NCBI RefSeq assembly: GCF_019931165.1
Contig: NZ_JAIOUP010000003.1
Span: forward strand, 111,983-175,982
Length of the DNA stretch: 64,000 nt
Direction of reading: 5' to 3'
Source: Schnuerera sp. xch1
GTDB lineage: Bacteria > Bacillota > Clostridia > Tissierellales > Tepidimicrobiaceae
Shown here: positions 19,423 to 27,585 of the stretch, piece after piece
Layout: every line of letters begins with the position of its first letter
How positions within the stretch are numbered: the first letter of the stretch is position 1
Made by a program: the position numbers and the translations under genes
The notes under the pieces: model-generated
What the model was told of the DNA's origin: nothing
What the model saw: the letters and a program-made list of their open reading frames with translations, nothing else
Database searches by the model: none

Positions 19423-20403
19423 TTATGCCATAGTTTTTCTAATAAATCTTAAGGTCCTTTCTAAAGTATTTACAGTAGCTACATCGCTTTGTTTAGTATC
19501 AAAGGAATGCCCTCCTTTTCTATGAACTAAGAATGTATATTCTATCTGATTTTTTTTCAATTCCTTAGCAAAATTGACAGATGATTTAAAGGGAACAACT
19601 TTATCTTCCTTTCCATGGGCTAATAAACAAGGGACCATATTTTCACTAACCCAGGAGATAGGGGAATAATAATTATATATATTTTCTTTTATCACATGGT
19701 CTCCCTTTAGGGTTTGTCTAGTTGCAAATCTGGAAAATATGGACTTGTTATCAGAGATGAATATATCCTTCAAATCGGTAGGAGCATAATAGGCAACTAC
19801 TCCTTTAATACCTGCCATCTTAATGTCATCTTCAATGTTAGTATAATAGGTGGAATATAGTAATGAAAGATGTCCGCCAGCAGATAAGCCCATTAAAATA
19901 ATCTTTTCTTTATCTATAGATAATTTTTCATGATTTTCTCTTACGTAATATAAAGCATCAGTATAATCAGAAAGAATGTCTTCCATGGTATTTTTGATTC
20001 CATATCTATAGTCTATACTTACAACAGCAAACCCCTTTGAAGCTAAATATTTACACCATGATACATTGTTAGGCTGATTTCTAAAACCGGAAATCCATCC
20101 ACCTCCATGGCAGAAAAAGACTAATGGATATTTTTTGTTAGCATTGGAAGGTAGCCATAGATCGAGTTTTAGATCTTTGTTTTCAGTATTTTTATACACA
20201 AAAGTATTGCTTTCAAATTCCTTGTCCACTTCTATTGGAATCCTTGATTTTAATGTTTTCCATAAATATATAAAAATTGATATTAAAAAATAGTAAAAAC
20301 CCAAGCTTAAGTCCTGTGCAGTAAGCAAAAGAAATATAAACAATAAATAAACTTTGTTAGCTATAAAGTAAGACATTTTAAGTTTTTTCTTGATTTTATC
20401 CAT
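19423..20403 (-). CDS. Alpha/beta hydrolase, carboxylesterase-like, membrane-anchored
   Basis: 326 residues. Residues about 12-50 hold one or two hydrophobic segments, so it is likely anchored in the membrane. The catalytic domain (about 70-326) is of the BD-FAE/acetyl-esterase type: oxyanion motif FFCHGGGWISG, nucleophile Ser in LMGLSAGGHLS, Asp in HGKEDKVVPF and His in KGGHSFD. Substrate is probably a short-chain ester; the physiological target is unknown. It sits in a minus-strand run with a second hydrolase, TraX-like, recX and the GIY-YIG gene, 14 bases after the second hydrolase. Confidence 0.82.
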   Translation of the reverse strand: MDKIKKKLKMSYFIANKVYLLFIFLLLTAQDLSLGFYYFLISIFIYLWKTLKSRIPIEVDKEFESNTFVYKNTENKDLKLDLWLPSNANKKYPLVFFCHGGGWISGFRNQPNNVSWCKYLASKGFAVVSIDYRYGIKNTMEDILSDYTDALYYVRENHEKLSIDKEKIILMGLSAGGHLSLLYSTYYTNIEDDIKMAGIKGVVAYYAPTDLKDIFISDNKSIFSRFATRQTLKGDHVIKENIYNYYSPISWVSENMVPCLLAHGKEDKVVPFKSSVNFAKELKKNQIEYTFLVHRKGGHSFDTKQSDVATVNTLERTLRFIRKTMA

Positions 20404-20417
20404 AATTATTTCACCTA

Positions 20418-21425
20418 TTATTTCTCCAATGGATTTTCCATCTTTCTTCTTGTTAATAAAGCTTTTTTTGCTTCTTTTTCATTGATATCAAGTTTATAGA
20501 GCATATATTTAGCAACAAAATATCCAAAAGGTAACCAATTTACATGACTAATAGGCAATACCTTTCTATTAGCACCATACATTTCGTCATATAATATCTT
20601 TCGAGATTGTATAGGTAAAGTAGAGTCAAAAAATGCATCTATAAAAGTCACCTTTTTCATATCCAATAGATGACAATAGGAAATAGGATCTATTTTAAAC
20701 AATGGATGAATATCAGTATTAGCGATTATTTCATCAAATGACATTTTTTTAACTTTTGGAAATTGTTTATCATATATATCATAGAGTTTTTCTTTATTAT
20801 CTAGATAATAATCCGTTCCAATACCTTTTTGGAACAATCTTCTGGCAAATTTAGTAACAGGAGATTGATGTAATATCTGTGGGATATGACCACCTGTAGT
20901 CATAAACAATAGATGATTGATTCTACTGTCAATGGCACCCACTATTGTAGATATCATACCACCTAGACAATAACCAAGAACAATATTATTTTCCTTCCAA
21001 AACCCTGATTGTTCTAACAAGTCTATAGTACTTAAAATATCTACTACTCCATGTTCCCAAAATCTATACATAACATTTATATCAGGATAAAGATAACTTC
21101 TTCCACTTACTGAGATATTTTCAACTCTAGTGTAGTTTCCAGGAAGTATCAATATTGCAGTACTTATTCCAGCACTAGCTAAGACAGGTCCAAGTTTTAG
21201 TAGGAATTTAATATTCCTACTTCCTAAACCATGAAGGATTAGGGTCGAAGCTCGAACTTCCTTTTTTGGTTGATATAGATATAGTTCTACATTTTCAGTA
21301 CCAGGTAGAAAATTTTTATATAAGGTTTTATATCTTATATAGTTACATCTATAGCTTTTCCCTTTAAAAATATATCCAGATACAAAATCAATATTTTTTT
21401 TATCATAATTAAAATTAATAGTCAT
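20418..21425 (-). CDS. Alpha/beta hydrolase with a Cys in the nucleophile elbow
   Basis: 335 residues, soluble. LILHGLGSRN gives the oxyanion strand, and the nucleophile elbow reads VLGYCLGGMIS, so Cys replaces the usual Ser (GxCxG, as in polyhydroxyalkanoate synthases and dienelactone hydrolases). A plausible acid is in IDAFFDSTLPIQ and the histidine in PISHVNWLPFG. No phaE, phaB or phasin is nearby, so PHA synthesis is not supported. The gene is adjacent to a Ser-type hydrolase and downstream of a TraX-like acyltransferase-type membrane protein, which may hint at acyl chemistry. Confidence 0.7.
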   Translation of the reverse strand: MTINFNYDKKNIDFVSGYIFKGKSYRCNYIRYKTLYKNFLPGTENVELYLYQPKKEVRASTLILHGLGSRNIKFLLKLGPVLASAGISTAILILPGNYTRVENISVSGRSYLYPDINVMYRFWEHGVVDILSTIDLLEQSGFWKENNIVLGYCLGGMISTIVGAIDSRINHLLFMTTGGHIPQILHQSPVTKFARRLFQKGIGTDYYLDNKEKLYDIYDKQFPKVKKMSFDEIIANTDIHPLFKIDPISYCHLLDMKKVTFIDAFFDSTLPIQSRKILYDEMYGANRKVLPISHVNWLPFGYFVAKYMLYKLDINEKEAKKALLTRRKMENPLEK

Positions 21426-21477
21426 TTGTTATTCCTTCCCAAATTAATTACTCAATTTATTATACCATAACAGGTAA

Positions 21478-22122
21478 CTAAATACTCATGTAAGAGCCTA
21501 TTATGAAGAGAATCCATATATGAACTGGATAGAATATGTAAAAAAATTTCTTGATATTTGGACCTCTTTCGCCATTATACATTAATATAAATGGTAATGC
21601 GAAAACTTGCATCCACTGAATGTTGGGAATAAGTAATAAAGATACCATTATATAAGCTATGGACATTATAAGCTTTTTATCCTTTAAATAATGAAATATT
21701 ATTATAACAGCAGTGCTCAACAAAGAACCTTCCGTGAGGGCTGCAAATATAATCAATGCTATAAGTAGTAATTTATTTTTACCTTCTTTTTGATCTAACA
21801 ATATGAGTATAGCCAAATTTATAGCTAATGTTAAGAATATATTATTAGAAATAAAAGATTCATTTTTAAATATAAACCATAATATAGTATTACCAATAAA
21901 CATTATAATTCCAGCTTTAAATAGTCTCTTTAAATAAGCAATTTTATTTCTACTATGATCATAGCCCTCAGCTAATAGAAAGAAAAATATTGGAGCTACA
22001 ATCCTACCAATCCAGCGAAACCATGGTGGAATACCAGGGATGAATTGTCCAATATGATCAATAGCCATCAGAATTATCATTATTATTTTTAAACTGAAAG
22101 CATTAAATATCTGTACATTCAT
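21478..22122 (-). CDS. TraX-family membrane protein
   Basis: 214 residues with about seven hydrophobic segments. The N-terminal LKIIMIILMAIDHIGQFIPG and WFRWIGRIVAPIFFFLLAEG, with DH and R residues, match the TraX family, named from the F-plasmid pilin acetylase and related to integral-membrane acyltransferases. Chromosomal copies in Clostridia have no demonstrated substrate. ATG 22122 follows AAAGGAG; an in-frame start at 22140 is not preceded by a binding site. It appears to be first in the minus-strand run down to 18539. Confidence 0.8.
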   Translation of the reverse strand: MNVQIFNAFSLKIIMIILMAIDHIGQFIPGIPPWFRWIGRIVAPIFFFLLAEGYDHSRNKIAYLKRLFKAGIIMFIGNTILWFIFKNESFISNNIFLTLAINLAILILLDQKEGKNKLLLIALIIFAALTEGSLLSTAVIIIFHYLKDKKLIMSIAYIMVSLLLIPNIQWMQVFALPFILMYNGERGPNIKKFFYIFYPVHIWILFIIGSYMSI

Positions 22123-22165
22123 AGGAAGTACTCCTTTCATTAAAAATTAGCGAAATCTTATAATG

Positions 22166-22193
22166 ATTATATCAGAAATAATTTGTTTGCAAA
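22166..22193 (-). promoter_or_regulatory. Extended -10 promoter for the TraX-like gene
   Basis: Read on the minus strand, TGATATAAT ends at 22166 and TTTGCA lies 16 bp upstream of the TATAAT hexamer. The extended TGn motif compensates for the weak -35. Confidence 0.5.
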
Positions 22194-22265
22194 AACTTAT
22201 TTATGCTTGTAAAATAGAGTTATTAGGGAGATAGTAAGAATTTAACAGCGAGGGGGGGAGATGTT

Positions 22266-22640
22266 TTGAAAAGATTTTTCGGAAGATTGGCAGAAATATT
22301 AGGATATTGGATTATGTGGTTAGGTTTGTTTGCTTTAATTTGCCCATTTTTATTTCCATTTCCTATGTGGTCTAAATTAAAAAATATTTTTAATATTGTT
22401 GTATTTGTTTTTCCTATGGGATTCGTTTTGAGATTTATAGGGATCTACAAAGATGATATATTTGGAAAATTGCTTTATATGATCAAAGATACATTTGTAA
22501 TACTGGTATTTGTTACTCTTCCAAGCATAGCCATACCTATTGTTTATCTTATATACCATAATACTGGTCAAATTGCAATATTAAAAGGATTGATTTTATT
22601 AGCTATAGGTATAATAGGATATATTTTAATGGTTAAGTAA
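22266..22640 (+). CDS. Small four-helix membrane protein of unknown function
   Basis: 124 residues with four hydrophobic segments (about 12-32, 42-60, 72-95 and 100-122) and short basic loops. I do not recognise the family. The start is TTG 22266 preceded by an unusually G-rich binding site (seven consecutive G at 22252-22258); an ATG at 22261 is out of frame and stops at once. It is monocistronic, divergent from the TraX-like gene. Confidence 0.6.
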   Translation: MKRFFGRLAEILGYWIMWLGLFALICPFLFPFPMWSKLKNIFNIVVFVFPMGFVLRFIGIYKDDIFGKLLYMIKDTFVILVFVTLPSIAIPIVYLIYHNTGQIAILKGLILLAIGIIGYILMVK

Positions 22641-22864
22641 ATAAAAGATACACTTAAAAAGTTAAAAAGGCAATCTAAAAAAAGACAAACTGACGATTAG
22701 TACATATATACTAATAGGAAACATACAAAAGATACTAAATATGGATAAAGGTAAATGCATTTCAATGGGAAAATAGCCGATTTTGAGATAGATGACTAAT
22801 TGTTCCTTAAAATACCTTGTATGTAATGAAGAATTAAACAGAAAATACACATGAGGTGATGATA

Positions 22865-23041
22865 ATGAAGGGAAAAAATACTGATAAAAAAGCTGGTGAA
22901 GATAGAAAAATCGATAAAAACTTTTTTAGAGAAATGAATTATGAAATTGCTGGAGAAATTGGAGCACTAGATAATGAAGATATGAAAAAGAATAAACATG
23001 TGAGAAATAATAGAAAACAGAATGAAAGAAGTAAGAAGTAA
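22865..23041 (+). CDS. Small basic protein, weakly like small acid-soluble spore proteins
   Basis: 58 residues, very hydrophilic and rich in Lys, Asn and Arg, ending in KQNERSKK. The only recognisable feature is REMNYEIAGEIGA near residues 24-36, which resembles the helix motif of alpha/beta SASPs (MKYEIAxEhG), but the second SASP helix (GGxxxK region) is missing. A spore role is therefore a guess. GAGGTGAT precedes ATG 22865; ATG 22856 overlaps the binding site. About 220 bases upstream hold no other gene and no clear structure. A strong terminator follows. Confidence 0.5.
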   Translation: MKGKNTDKKAGEDRKIDKNFFREMNYEIAGEIGALDNEDMKKNKHVRNNRKQNERSKK

Positions 23042-23047
23042 TAACTA

Positions 23048-23098
23048 AAGCCTAATCTCTGGAACTTCAGAGATTAGGCTTATAGATATTATTTTTTC
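23048..23098. terminator. Bidirectional terminator
   Basis: AAGCCTAATCTCTG (23048-23061) and CAGAGATTAGGCTT (23068-23081) make a perfect 14-bp stem with a 6-nt loop. ATTATTTTTTCTTTT follows on the plus strand. It lies between the small basic protein gene and the convergent DUF4349 gene. Confidence 0.85.
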
Positions 23099-23934
23099 TT
23101 TTTATATCTAATTATTCCTTTATATCCAGCGAATACAATTATACTAATTATAACTATAAAAGGTAATAAATATATCATTACAATTACCAATCTTTCCAAA
23201 GTATTCTTGAAAAAATACAATGAATCATCTATGGCATCTATTATCTCTCTACCAAAAGAAGTATCTTGTGTTGTTGAACTGGATAGTTTTTCAACCTCTT
23301 GAATGCTTAAGTTGATAGTGCTAAAATCTATTTTATCATCTAGTTTCATCAAGTTAGATTGTAATTTTTCCTTTTCATATATAACTTCGCTTAAGTGTTC
23401 TTCTAAAGCTATAATATCCTCTATTTCTGTAGCTTTTTTCATGAGAGTGAGAATTCTTTCTTCCTGCACTTCAAGAACTTTTAATCTTGATTTTGTATCA
23501 GTATATTGTTTGGTTACATCCTGCTTGTTTGCACTTTCCCTTGTAATATTTCCTATTGCATCTAAATCTAATTTAAAATTTTTTATGTTATCTTTAGGGA
23601 CTCTAATGACATATTGACCATTTCTATAAACTTTAGAACTATATGATATATTAGAATACTCCACATATGCTTCATGTTTTTCAATAATATTGTTTAATTC
23701 ATCATTTGATTTATCAAATTCAGTAGTTTCAACTTTCAAGTCAATTGTAGTAATAACCTTTTCGGGTTCTAGTGGACTAGCAGAGTCACCACCAAATTTA
23801 GCCTCTTCTGATACAGTTGAATCAGCCTTATCACTACTAACATTTTGACTTTTTTGTGCACTGCAACCAACTATTATAGATAAGACAAGTATAATATTAA
23901 GTAATATGAAGATAAGCCTTTTGGAATTTCCCAT
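23089..23934 (-). CDS. DUF4349-domain lipoprotein
   Basis: 281 residues. The signal peptide ends with IIVGC (lipidated Cys24), then a Ser/Lys-rich linker. The DUF4349 domain (about 55-235) includes VITTIDLKVETTEFDKS, YVIRVPKDNIKNF and a long coiled coil around TDTKSRLKVLEVQEERIL. A transmembrane helix (about 250-272) and a KKKK tail close the protein, so the middle is extracellular and tethered at both ends. Function is unknown; such proteins are common in Firmicutes. ATG 23934 follows AGAGGTGAA; a start 30 bases further upstream has none. Confidence 0.85.
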   Translation of the reverse strand: MGNSKRLIFILLNIILVLSIIVGCSAQKSQNVSSDKADSTVSEEAKFGGDSASPLEPEKVITTIDLKVETTEFDKSNDELNNIIEKHEAYVEYSNISYSSKVYRNGQYVIRVPKDNIKNFKLDLDAIGNITRESANKQDVTKQYTDTKSRLKVLEVQEERILTLMKKATEIEDIIALEEHLSEVIYEKEKLQSNLMKLDDKIDFSTINLSIQEVEKLSSSTTQDTSFGREIIDAIDDSLYFFKNTLERLVIVMIYLLPFIVIISIIVFAGYKGIIRYKKKK

Positions 23935-24045
23935 TATATTCACCTCTTTAATAAGATTATACAATAGAATATTTTAGAAAAGTACTACAAATTAGTTACA
24001 TTTGTGTCTTATGTTATTTTTGCTATAATTACATGTTTTTTAAAG

Positions 24046-24075
24046 TTTCTAAAAATTTTTAAAAAATTTTAGAAA
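24046..24075. repeat. AT-only near-perfect palindrome upstream of the aminotransferase operon
   Basis: TTTCTAAAA at the left and TTTTAGAAA at the right frame a 30-nt near-palindrome composed almost entirely of A and T. It lies about 40 bp upstream of the predicted -10, where an activator or nucleoid protein might bind. It could also simply be AT-rich intergenic DNA. Confidence 0.4.
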
Positions 24076-24111
24076 AATTTTTTATGATAACGATTTCCAC
24101 TTGATATCCTA

Positions 24112-24120
24112 TGATATAAT
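24112..24120 (+). promoter_or_regulatory. Extended -10 promoter of the aminotransferase-Etf operon
   Basis: TGATATAAT at 24112-24120 is a perfect extended -10. No good -35 lies 16-18 bp upstream. A small hairpin (TTAAAGC/GCTTTAA, 24134-24152) lies in the short leader just before the ribosome binding site. Confidence 0.5.
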
Positions 24121-24171
24121 GTATTTTAAAATCTTAAAGCATAAAGCTTTAATTAAGAAAGGAGTGAATAT

Positions 24172-25332
24172 ATGAAACATAAGTTTATTTCTAAACGCTA
24201 TTGGAAGGATAAATCTACACCTATGGGCAAAGTAGATGAATTGGCTAAGCAGTTTGATGATGTAATTGATCTAAGTCTTGGTGATCCTGATTTAATAACA
24301 CACGATATTGTAATAGAAAATTCGATGCGAGATGCAAAGCTAGGACATACTAAGTACACAGATTTTAGAGGAGATCCTGAATTAAGAAATGAAATAATAA
24401 ATTTTTATAAGGATGAATATGATTTATCAATTAGGGATGAAGAAATATTTGTTGCAACAAGTGGCTGCTTAGCAATGTATTTGGCTCTTGAGGCTATATT
24501 AGATGATGGAGATGAAGTAATTATGCAAGCGCCTTATTTTACTCCATACCCTCAACAGATAGAATTGGCAAGAGGTGTGCCCGTTCCTCTTGATTCATAT
24601 GAAGAAGAGGATTTTCAGGTGAATATCGAAAGACTTGAAAGCATAGTAACCGAAAGGACAAAGGCCATAATTATTAATTCGCCAAATAATCCTACAGGGA
24701 ATATCCTGTCGATAAAGACAATGGAAGGTATAAGAGATATTGCCGTTAAATATGATTTGGTAGTTATATCGGATGATATATATACCTCTTTTTGTTATAG
24801 GAAGCCCTTTATTCCTATTGTATCTATTGAAGGTATGAAGGAAAGAACTATTGTCATTAATAGCTTTTCAAAGAATTTTACAATGACGGGTTGGCGTATA
24901 GGCAACATAATAGCACCAGATTATATAATAAGAACTATCCAGCAGATAAATGAAAATTTGGTATTTACTGCTCCATCCATTTCACAGCGTGGTGCAATTT
25001 ATGCATTAAGAAATAGAGATATTATTCAAGCAGAGATAATAGAGGAGTATAGAAAAAGGGTATTTTATGCAGCTAATAGGATTAAGAATATCCCCAACTT
25101 ATCTGTATTAAGTCCTAAGGGAACATTTTATTTATTTGTAAATGTTAAAAAAACAGGGTTAACTTCAATACAAGCAAGTGATTATATACTTAAAAAAGCC
25201 CATGTATTGACCATACCAGGGATATCATTTGGTAAGTGTGGGGAAGGATACATCAGAATAGCATGTACTGTTGGAATTGAGAAATTAAAAGAAGCATTTG
25301 ATAGGATAGAAAAAATAGATATTTTAAATTAA
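24172..25332 (+). CDS. PLP-dependent aminotransferase, class I/II
   Basis: 386 residues, fold type I. Catalytic lysine K234 sits in NSFSKNFTMTGWRIG; SPNNPTGN holds the cofactor-contacting Asn, and the substrate-carboxylate arginine is in YIRIACTVG near the C-terminus. N-terminal LSLGDPDL and YTDFRGDPELR match aspartate/aromatic-type aminotransferases. It would transfer an amino group between an amino acid and a 2-oxoacid. It opens an operon with a YjiH-like transporter, EtfBA and a GlcD-type dehydrogenase, so its 2-oxoacid may be the partner of a 2-hydroxyacid. The specific substrate cannot be read. AAGGAGTG precedes the ATG. Confidence 0.88.
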   Translation: MKHKFISKRYWKDKSTPMGKVDELAKQFDDVIDLSLGDPDLITHDIVIENSMRDAKLGHTKYTDFRGDPELRNEIINFYKDEYDLSIRDEEIFVATSGCLAMYLALEAILDDGDEVIMQAPYFTPYPQQIELARGVPVPLDSYEEEDFQVNIERLESIVTERTKAIIINSPNNPTGNILSIKTMEGIRDIAVKYDLVVISDDIYTSFCYRKPFIPIVSIEGMKERTIVINSFSKNFTMTGWRIGNIIAPDYIIRTIQQINENLVFTAPSISQRGAIYALRNRDIIQAEIIEEYRKRVFYAANRIKNIPNLSVLSPKGTFYLFVNVKKTGLTSIQASDYILKKAHVLTIPGISFGKCGEGYIRIACTVGIEKLKEAFDRIEKIDILN

Positions 25333-25345
25333 AGGGGGAACGTTC

Positions 25346-26710
25346 ATGGATAGTGAACTTAATATTAAAAATTTAAATAAAAAGGAAATTCTAAAATTTA
25401 TTATACCTTCAATGATAGGTGTATTTGTATTTTTATTTCCCATCCCTTGGGAAGGATCAATAAATATACCTCTTGGCATTATTTCTGAGTGGCTTGCAGG
25501 TGCAATTAAACCTGTAGCGCCAACCTTTATCACAATAATTATCGTTATATCAGCTATTTTGTCTACGATAGCAACAACCTTTAAGCCGAAGACCATATTG
25601 GACGATAAACTTCTAAGTAAACTTTTTGTTACAAGCAATTTTTATCTTGTTTTTAAAATAATTGGAGCAATTGTGTCAGTTTTAGTATATATGCAAATAG
25701 GTCCAGAATTCATTATTTCAACTGATACTGGTGGTACGATGATGGGATTGTTAGAAACCTTAATAGCATGGTTCTTTGCAGCATCGTTTTTAATTCCTCT
25801 ATTGACGGATTATGGAATAATGGATTATGTAGGAACTATCATTAGAAACTTCATTAAGCCTTTGTTTAGACTTCCTGGTAGAGCAGCAATCGATTTGCTT
25901 GCATCATGGGTAGGCAACTGCAATGTAGGTGTGGTTTTAACAACCACTCAGTATGAACAAGGCTATTATACTGCAAGAGAATCTGCAATCATAGCAACAT
26001 GTTTTTCTGCTGTCTCATTACCGTTTTGTCTTGTTATAGCAGCCATGTTGGGTGTAGATCATTTATTCATTTCATTTTATCTAATACTATGTATTACGGG
26101 AGTATTAAGCGTTATAATCATGACAAGGATACCTCCTCTAAGTAGATATTCAGATGAATATTATGCTCCTGTAGGCAAACAAATAAGTGAAAAAGAACCT
26201 GTAGGTATAACAAAATCTCAATGGGCATTACAACGTGCAGTTGCAAAGGCTGATAAAGCAGATGATGTTAAAGGAGTGCTGTATAAAGGAATAGATATGT
26301 TTCTTGGCATTATATTTTCTCTTACACCGCTTGTTATGTCATTTGGTACTATTGCAACAATATTAGCCACTTATACGCCTGTATTTGATTGGTTGTCCAT
26401 ACCTTTTGGATATTACCTACAACTACTGGGAATAGAAGAAGCATTTGCTGCAGCACCTGCAACTATAGTAGGGTTTGTGGATATGTTTATACCAGCTGTA
26501 TTAGCTGCTAGCATTGGGTCATTAAAGACAAGGTTTGTAATAGGCGTTCTTTCATTGGTTCAAATTATATATATGACAGAAGTTGGAACACTTATTATAA
26601 CATCTAAAGTGCCAATAGGCTTCAAGGATGTTTTAGTAATATTTTTGGAAAAAACAATTATAGCATTGCCCATTATAGTTTTATTGACTAATTTATTTGG
26701 TATCGCTTAA
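25346..26710 (+). CDS. YjiH-family membrane transporter (nucleoside-recognition/GATE domain)
   Basis: 454 residues with ten or more hydrophobic segments. The N-terminus (KFIIPSMIGVFVFLFPIPWE) and the two GATE-like regions (ASWVGNCNVGVVLTTTQYEQG near 190-210, and FVDMFIPAVLAASIG near 376-390) match the YjiH family. Known members are linked by context with amino acid or peptide metabolism; no substrate is established. It lies 13 bases after the aminotransferase, so it may import the amino acid or hydroxyacid handled by this operon. The stop codon is inside a 40-nt palindrome. Confidence 0.82.
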   Translation: MDSELNIKNLNKKEILKFIIPSMIGVFVFLFPIPWEGSINIPLGIISEWLAGAIKPVAPTFITIIIVISAILSTIATTFKPKTILDDKLLSKLFVTSNFYLVFKIIGAIVSVLVYMQIGPEFIISTDTGGTMMGLLETLIAWFFAASFLIPLLTDYGIMDYVGTIIRNFIKPLFRLPGRAAIDLLASWVGNCNVGVVLTTTQYEQGYYTARESAIIATCFSAVSLPFCLVIAAMLGVDHLFISFYLILCITGVLSVIIMTRIPPLSRYSDEYYAPVGKQISEKEPVGITKSQWALQRAVAKADKADDVKGVLYKGIDMFLGIIFSLTPLVMSFGTIATILATYTPVFDWLSIPFGYYLQLLGIEEAFAAAPATIVGFVDMFIPAVLAASIGSLKTRFVIGVLSLVQIIYMTEVGTLIITSKVPIGFKDVLVIFLEKTIIALPIIVLLTNLFGIA

Positions 26711-26728
26711 GCGGTACCAAATAAATTA
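26689..26728 (+). repeat. 40-nt palindrome spanning the yjiH stop codon
   Basis: The stretch is self-complementary around 26708/26709, with one G-U wobble (26703/26714), giving a stem of about 19 bp. The TAA stop is at its centre. It lies between the transporter and etfB and is followed by GGAGGTTTTTTATTTT, so it may act as a processing or partial termination point. Confidence 0.65.
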
Positions 26729-26775
26729 ATGGAGGTTTTTTATTTTAAACAAAGTTGAAGTATAGGGGTGGTAGT

Positions 26776-27573
26776 ATGAATATACTTGTTCTCATAAAGG
26801 AAGTACCTGATATGGAGAAAGTTAAGTTTGATAGTGAAAAAGGAGTAGTGAATAGATCATCTGCTGAATCTGAAATTAATCCCTTTGATATGAATGCTTT
26901 ACAATCTGCAATAGATATAAAAAATAAATATGGAGCAGACATTACAGTATTGACTATGGGACCTCTAAGAGCAGAAAAGTCTTTGAGAGATGCATATGCA
27001 CGAGGCGCTGATAATGTAGTTTTGATGACTGATTGTAGATTTAGCGGTGCAGATACATGTGCTACATCAAGAACCTTATCTGCTGGCATAAAATATTTAG
27101 GAACATTTGATTTAATTATCTGTGGTGAAAAATCCGTAGATGGTGATACAGCACAGGTAGGGGCAGAAGTGGCAGAATTTCTTGACATGCCACATGCATA
27201 TTATGTTGAGAATATAAATAGTATAGATAAAACGGAAATAGAAGTAGTAATAGAAAATATATGTGGCAGTAAGCAAGTTAGAAGGATGAAATTACCTGCT
27301 CTTATTGGAGTTACAAAAAATATCAATCTGCCTAAATTACCTACTGTAAATAGAAAGCTAAAATCATTGGAAATTGATGTAGAGAAAATTTCATTAGATG
27401 ATTTATATGAACATATAGATGCAGATGAAACTGGCTTTAAAGGTTCCCCCACCAAGATTGCAAAGATTGTAATTCCTAACCCTGTTGAGAGAACCGGTCA
27501 TATATATAAGGATGATTATGTAACATTTAAGGAAGCAATAAAAAAAGAAATAAAGTCAGAAAGTACAATATAA
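26776..27573 (+). CDS. etfB: Electron transfer flavoprotein beta subunit
   Basis: 265 residues. With EtfA it carries electrons between a flavin dehydrogenase and NAD/ferredoxin or the quinone pool. The EtfB signature LRAEKSLRDAYARGADN near 62-78 and DCRFSGADTCATSRTL then LIICGEKSVDGDTAQVG near 115-131 are conserved; the latter matches the group that includes bifurcating EtfBs (LctB, Bcd-linked). The C-terminal arm (residues 190 onward) contacts EtfA. ATG 26776 follows AGGGGTGG; an in-frame start 21 bases earlier lacks a site. Bifurcation itself is inference. Confidence 0.92.
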   Translation: MNILVLIKEVPDMEKVKFDSEKGVVNRSSAESEINPFDMNALQSAIDIKNKYGADITVLTMGPLRAEKSLRDAYARGADNVVLMTDCRFSGADTCATSRTLSAGIKYLGTFDLIICGEKSVDGDTAQVGAEVAEFLDMPHAYYVENINSIDKTEIEVVIENICGSKQVRRMKLPALIGVTKNINLPKLPTVNRKLKSLEIDVEKISLDDLYEHIDADETGFKGSPTKIAKIVIPNPVERTGHIYKDDYVTFKEAIKKEIKSESTI

Positions 27574-27585
27574 GAAGGTGGAATA

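Noticed and set aside
20418..21425. Polyhydroxyalkanoate synthase from the GxCxG motif
   Set aside because: Length and remaining sequence do not fit PhaC well and no phaA, phaB, phaE or phasin genes are nearby.
24046..24075. Rho-independent terminator for an upstream gene
   Set aside because: The palindrome is purely A/T, no plus-strand gene ends before it, and the upstream DUF4349 gene starts in the other direction.
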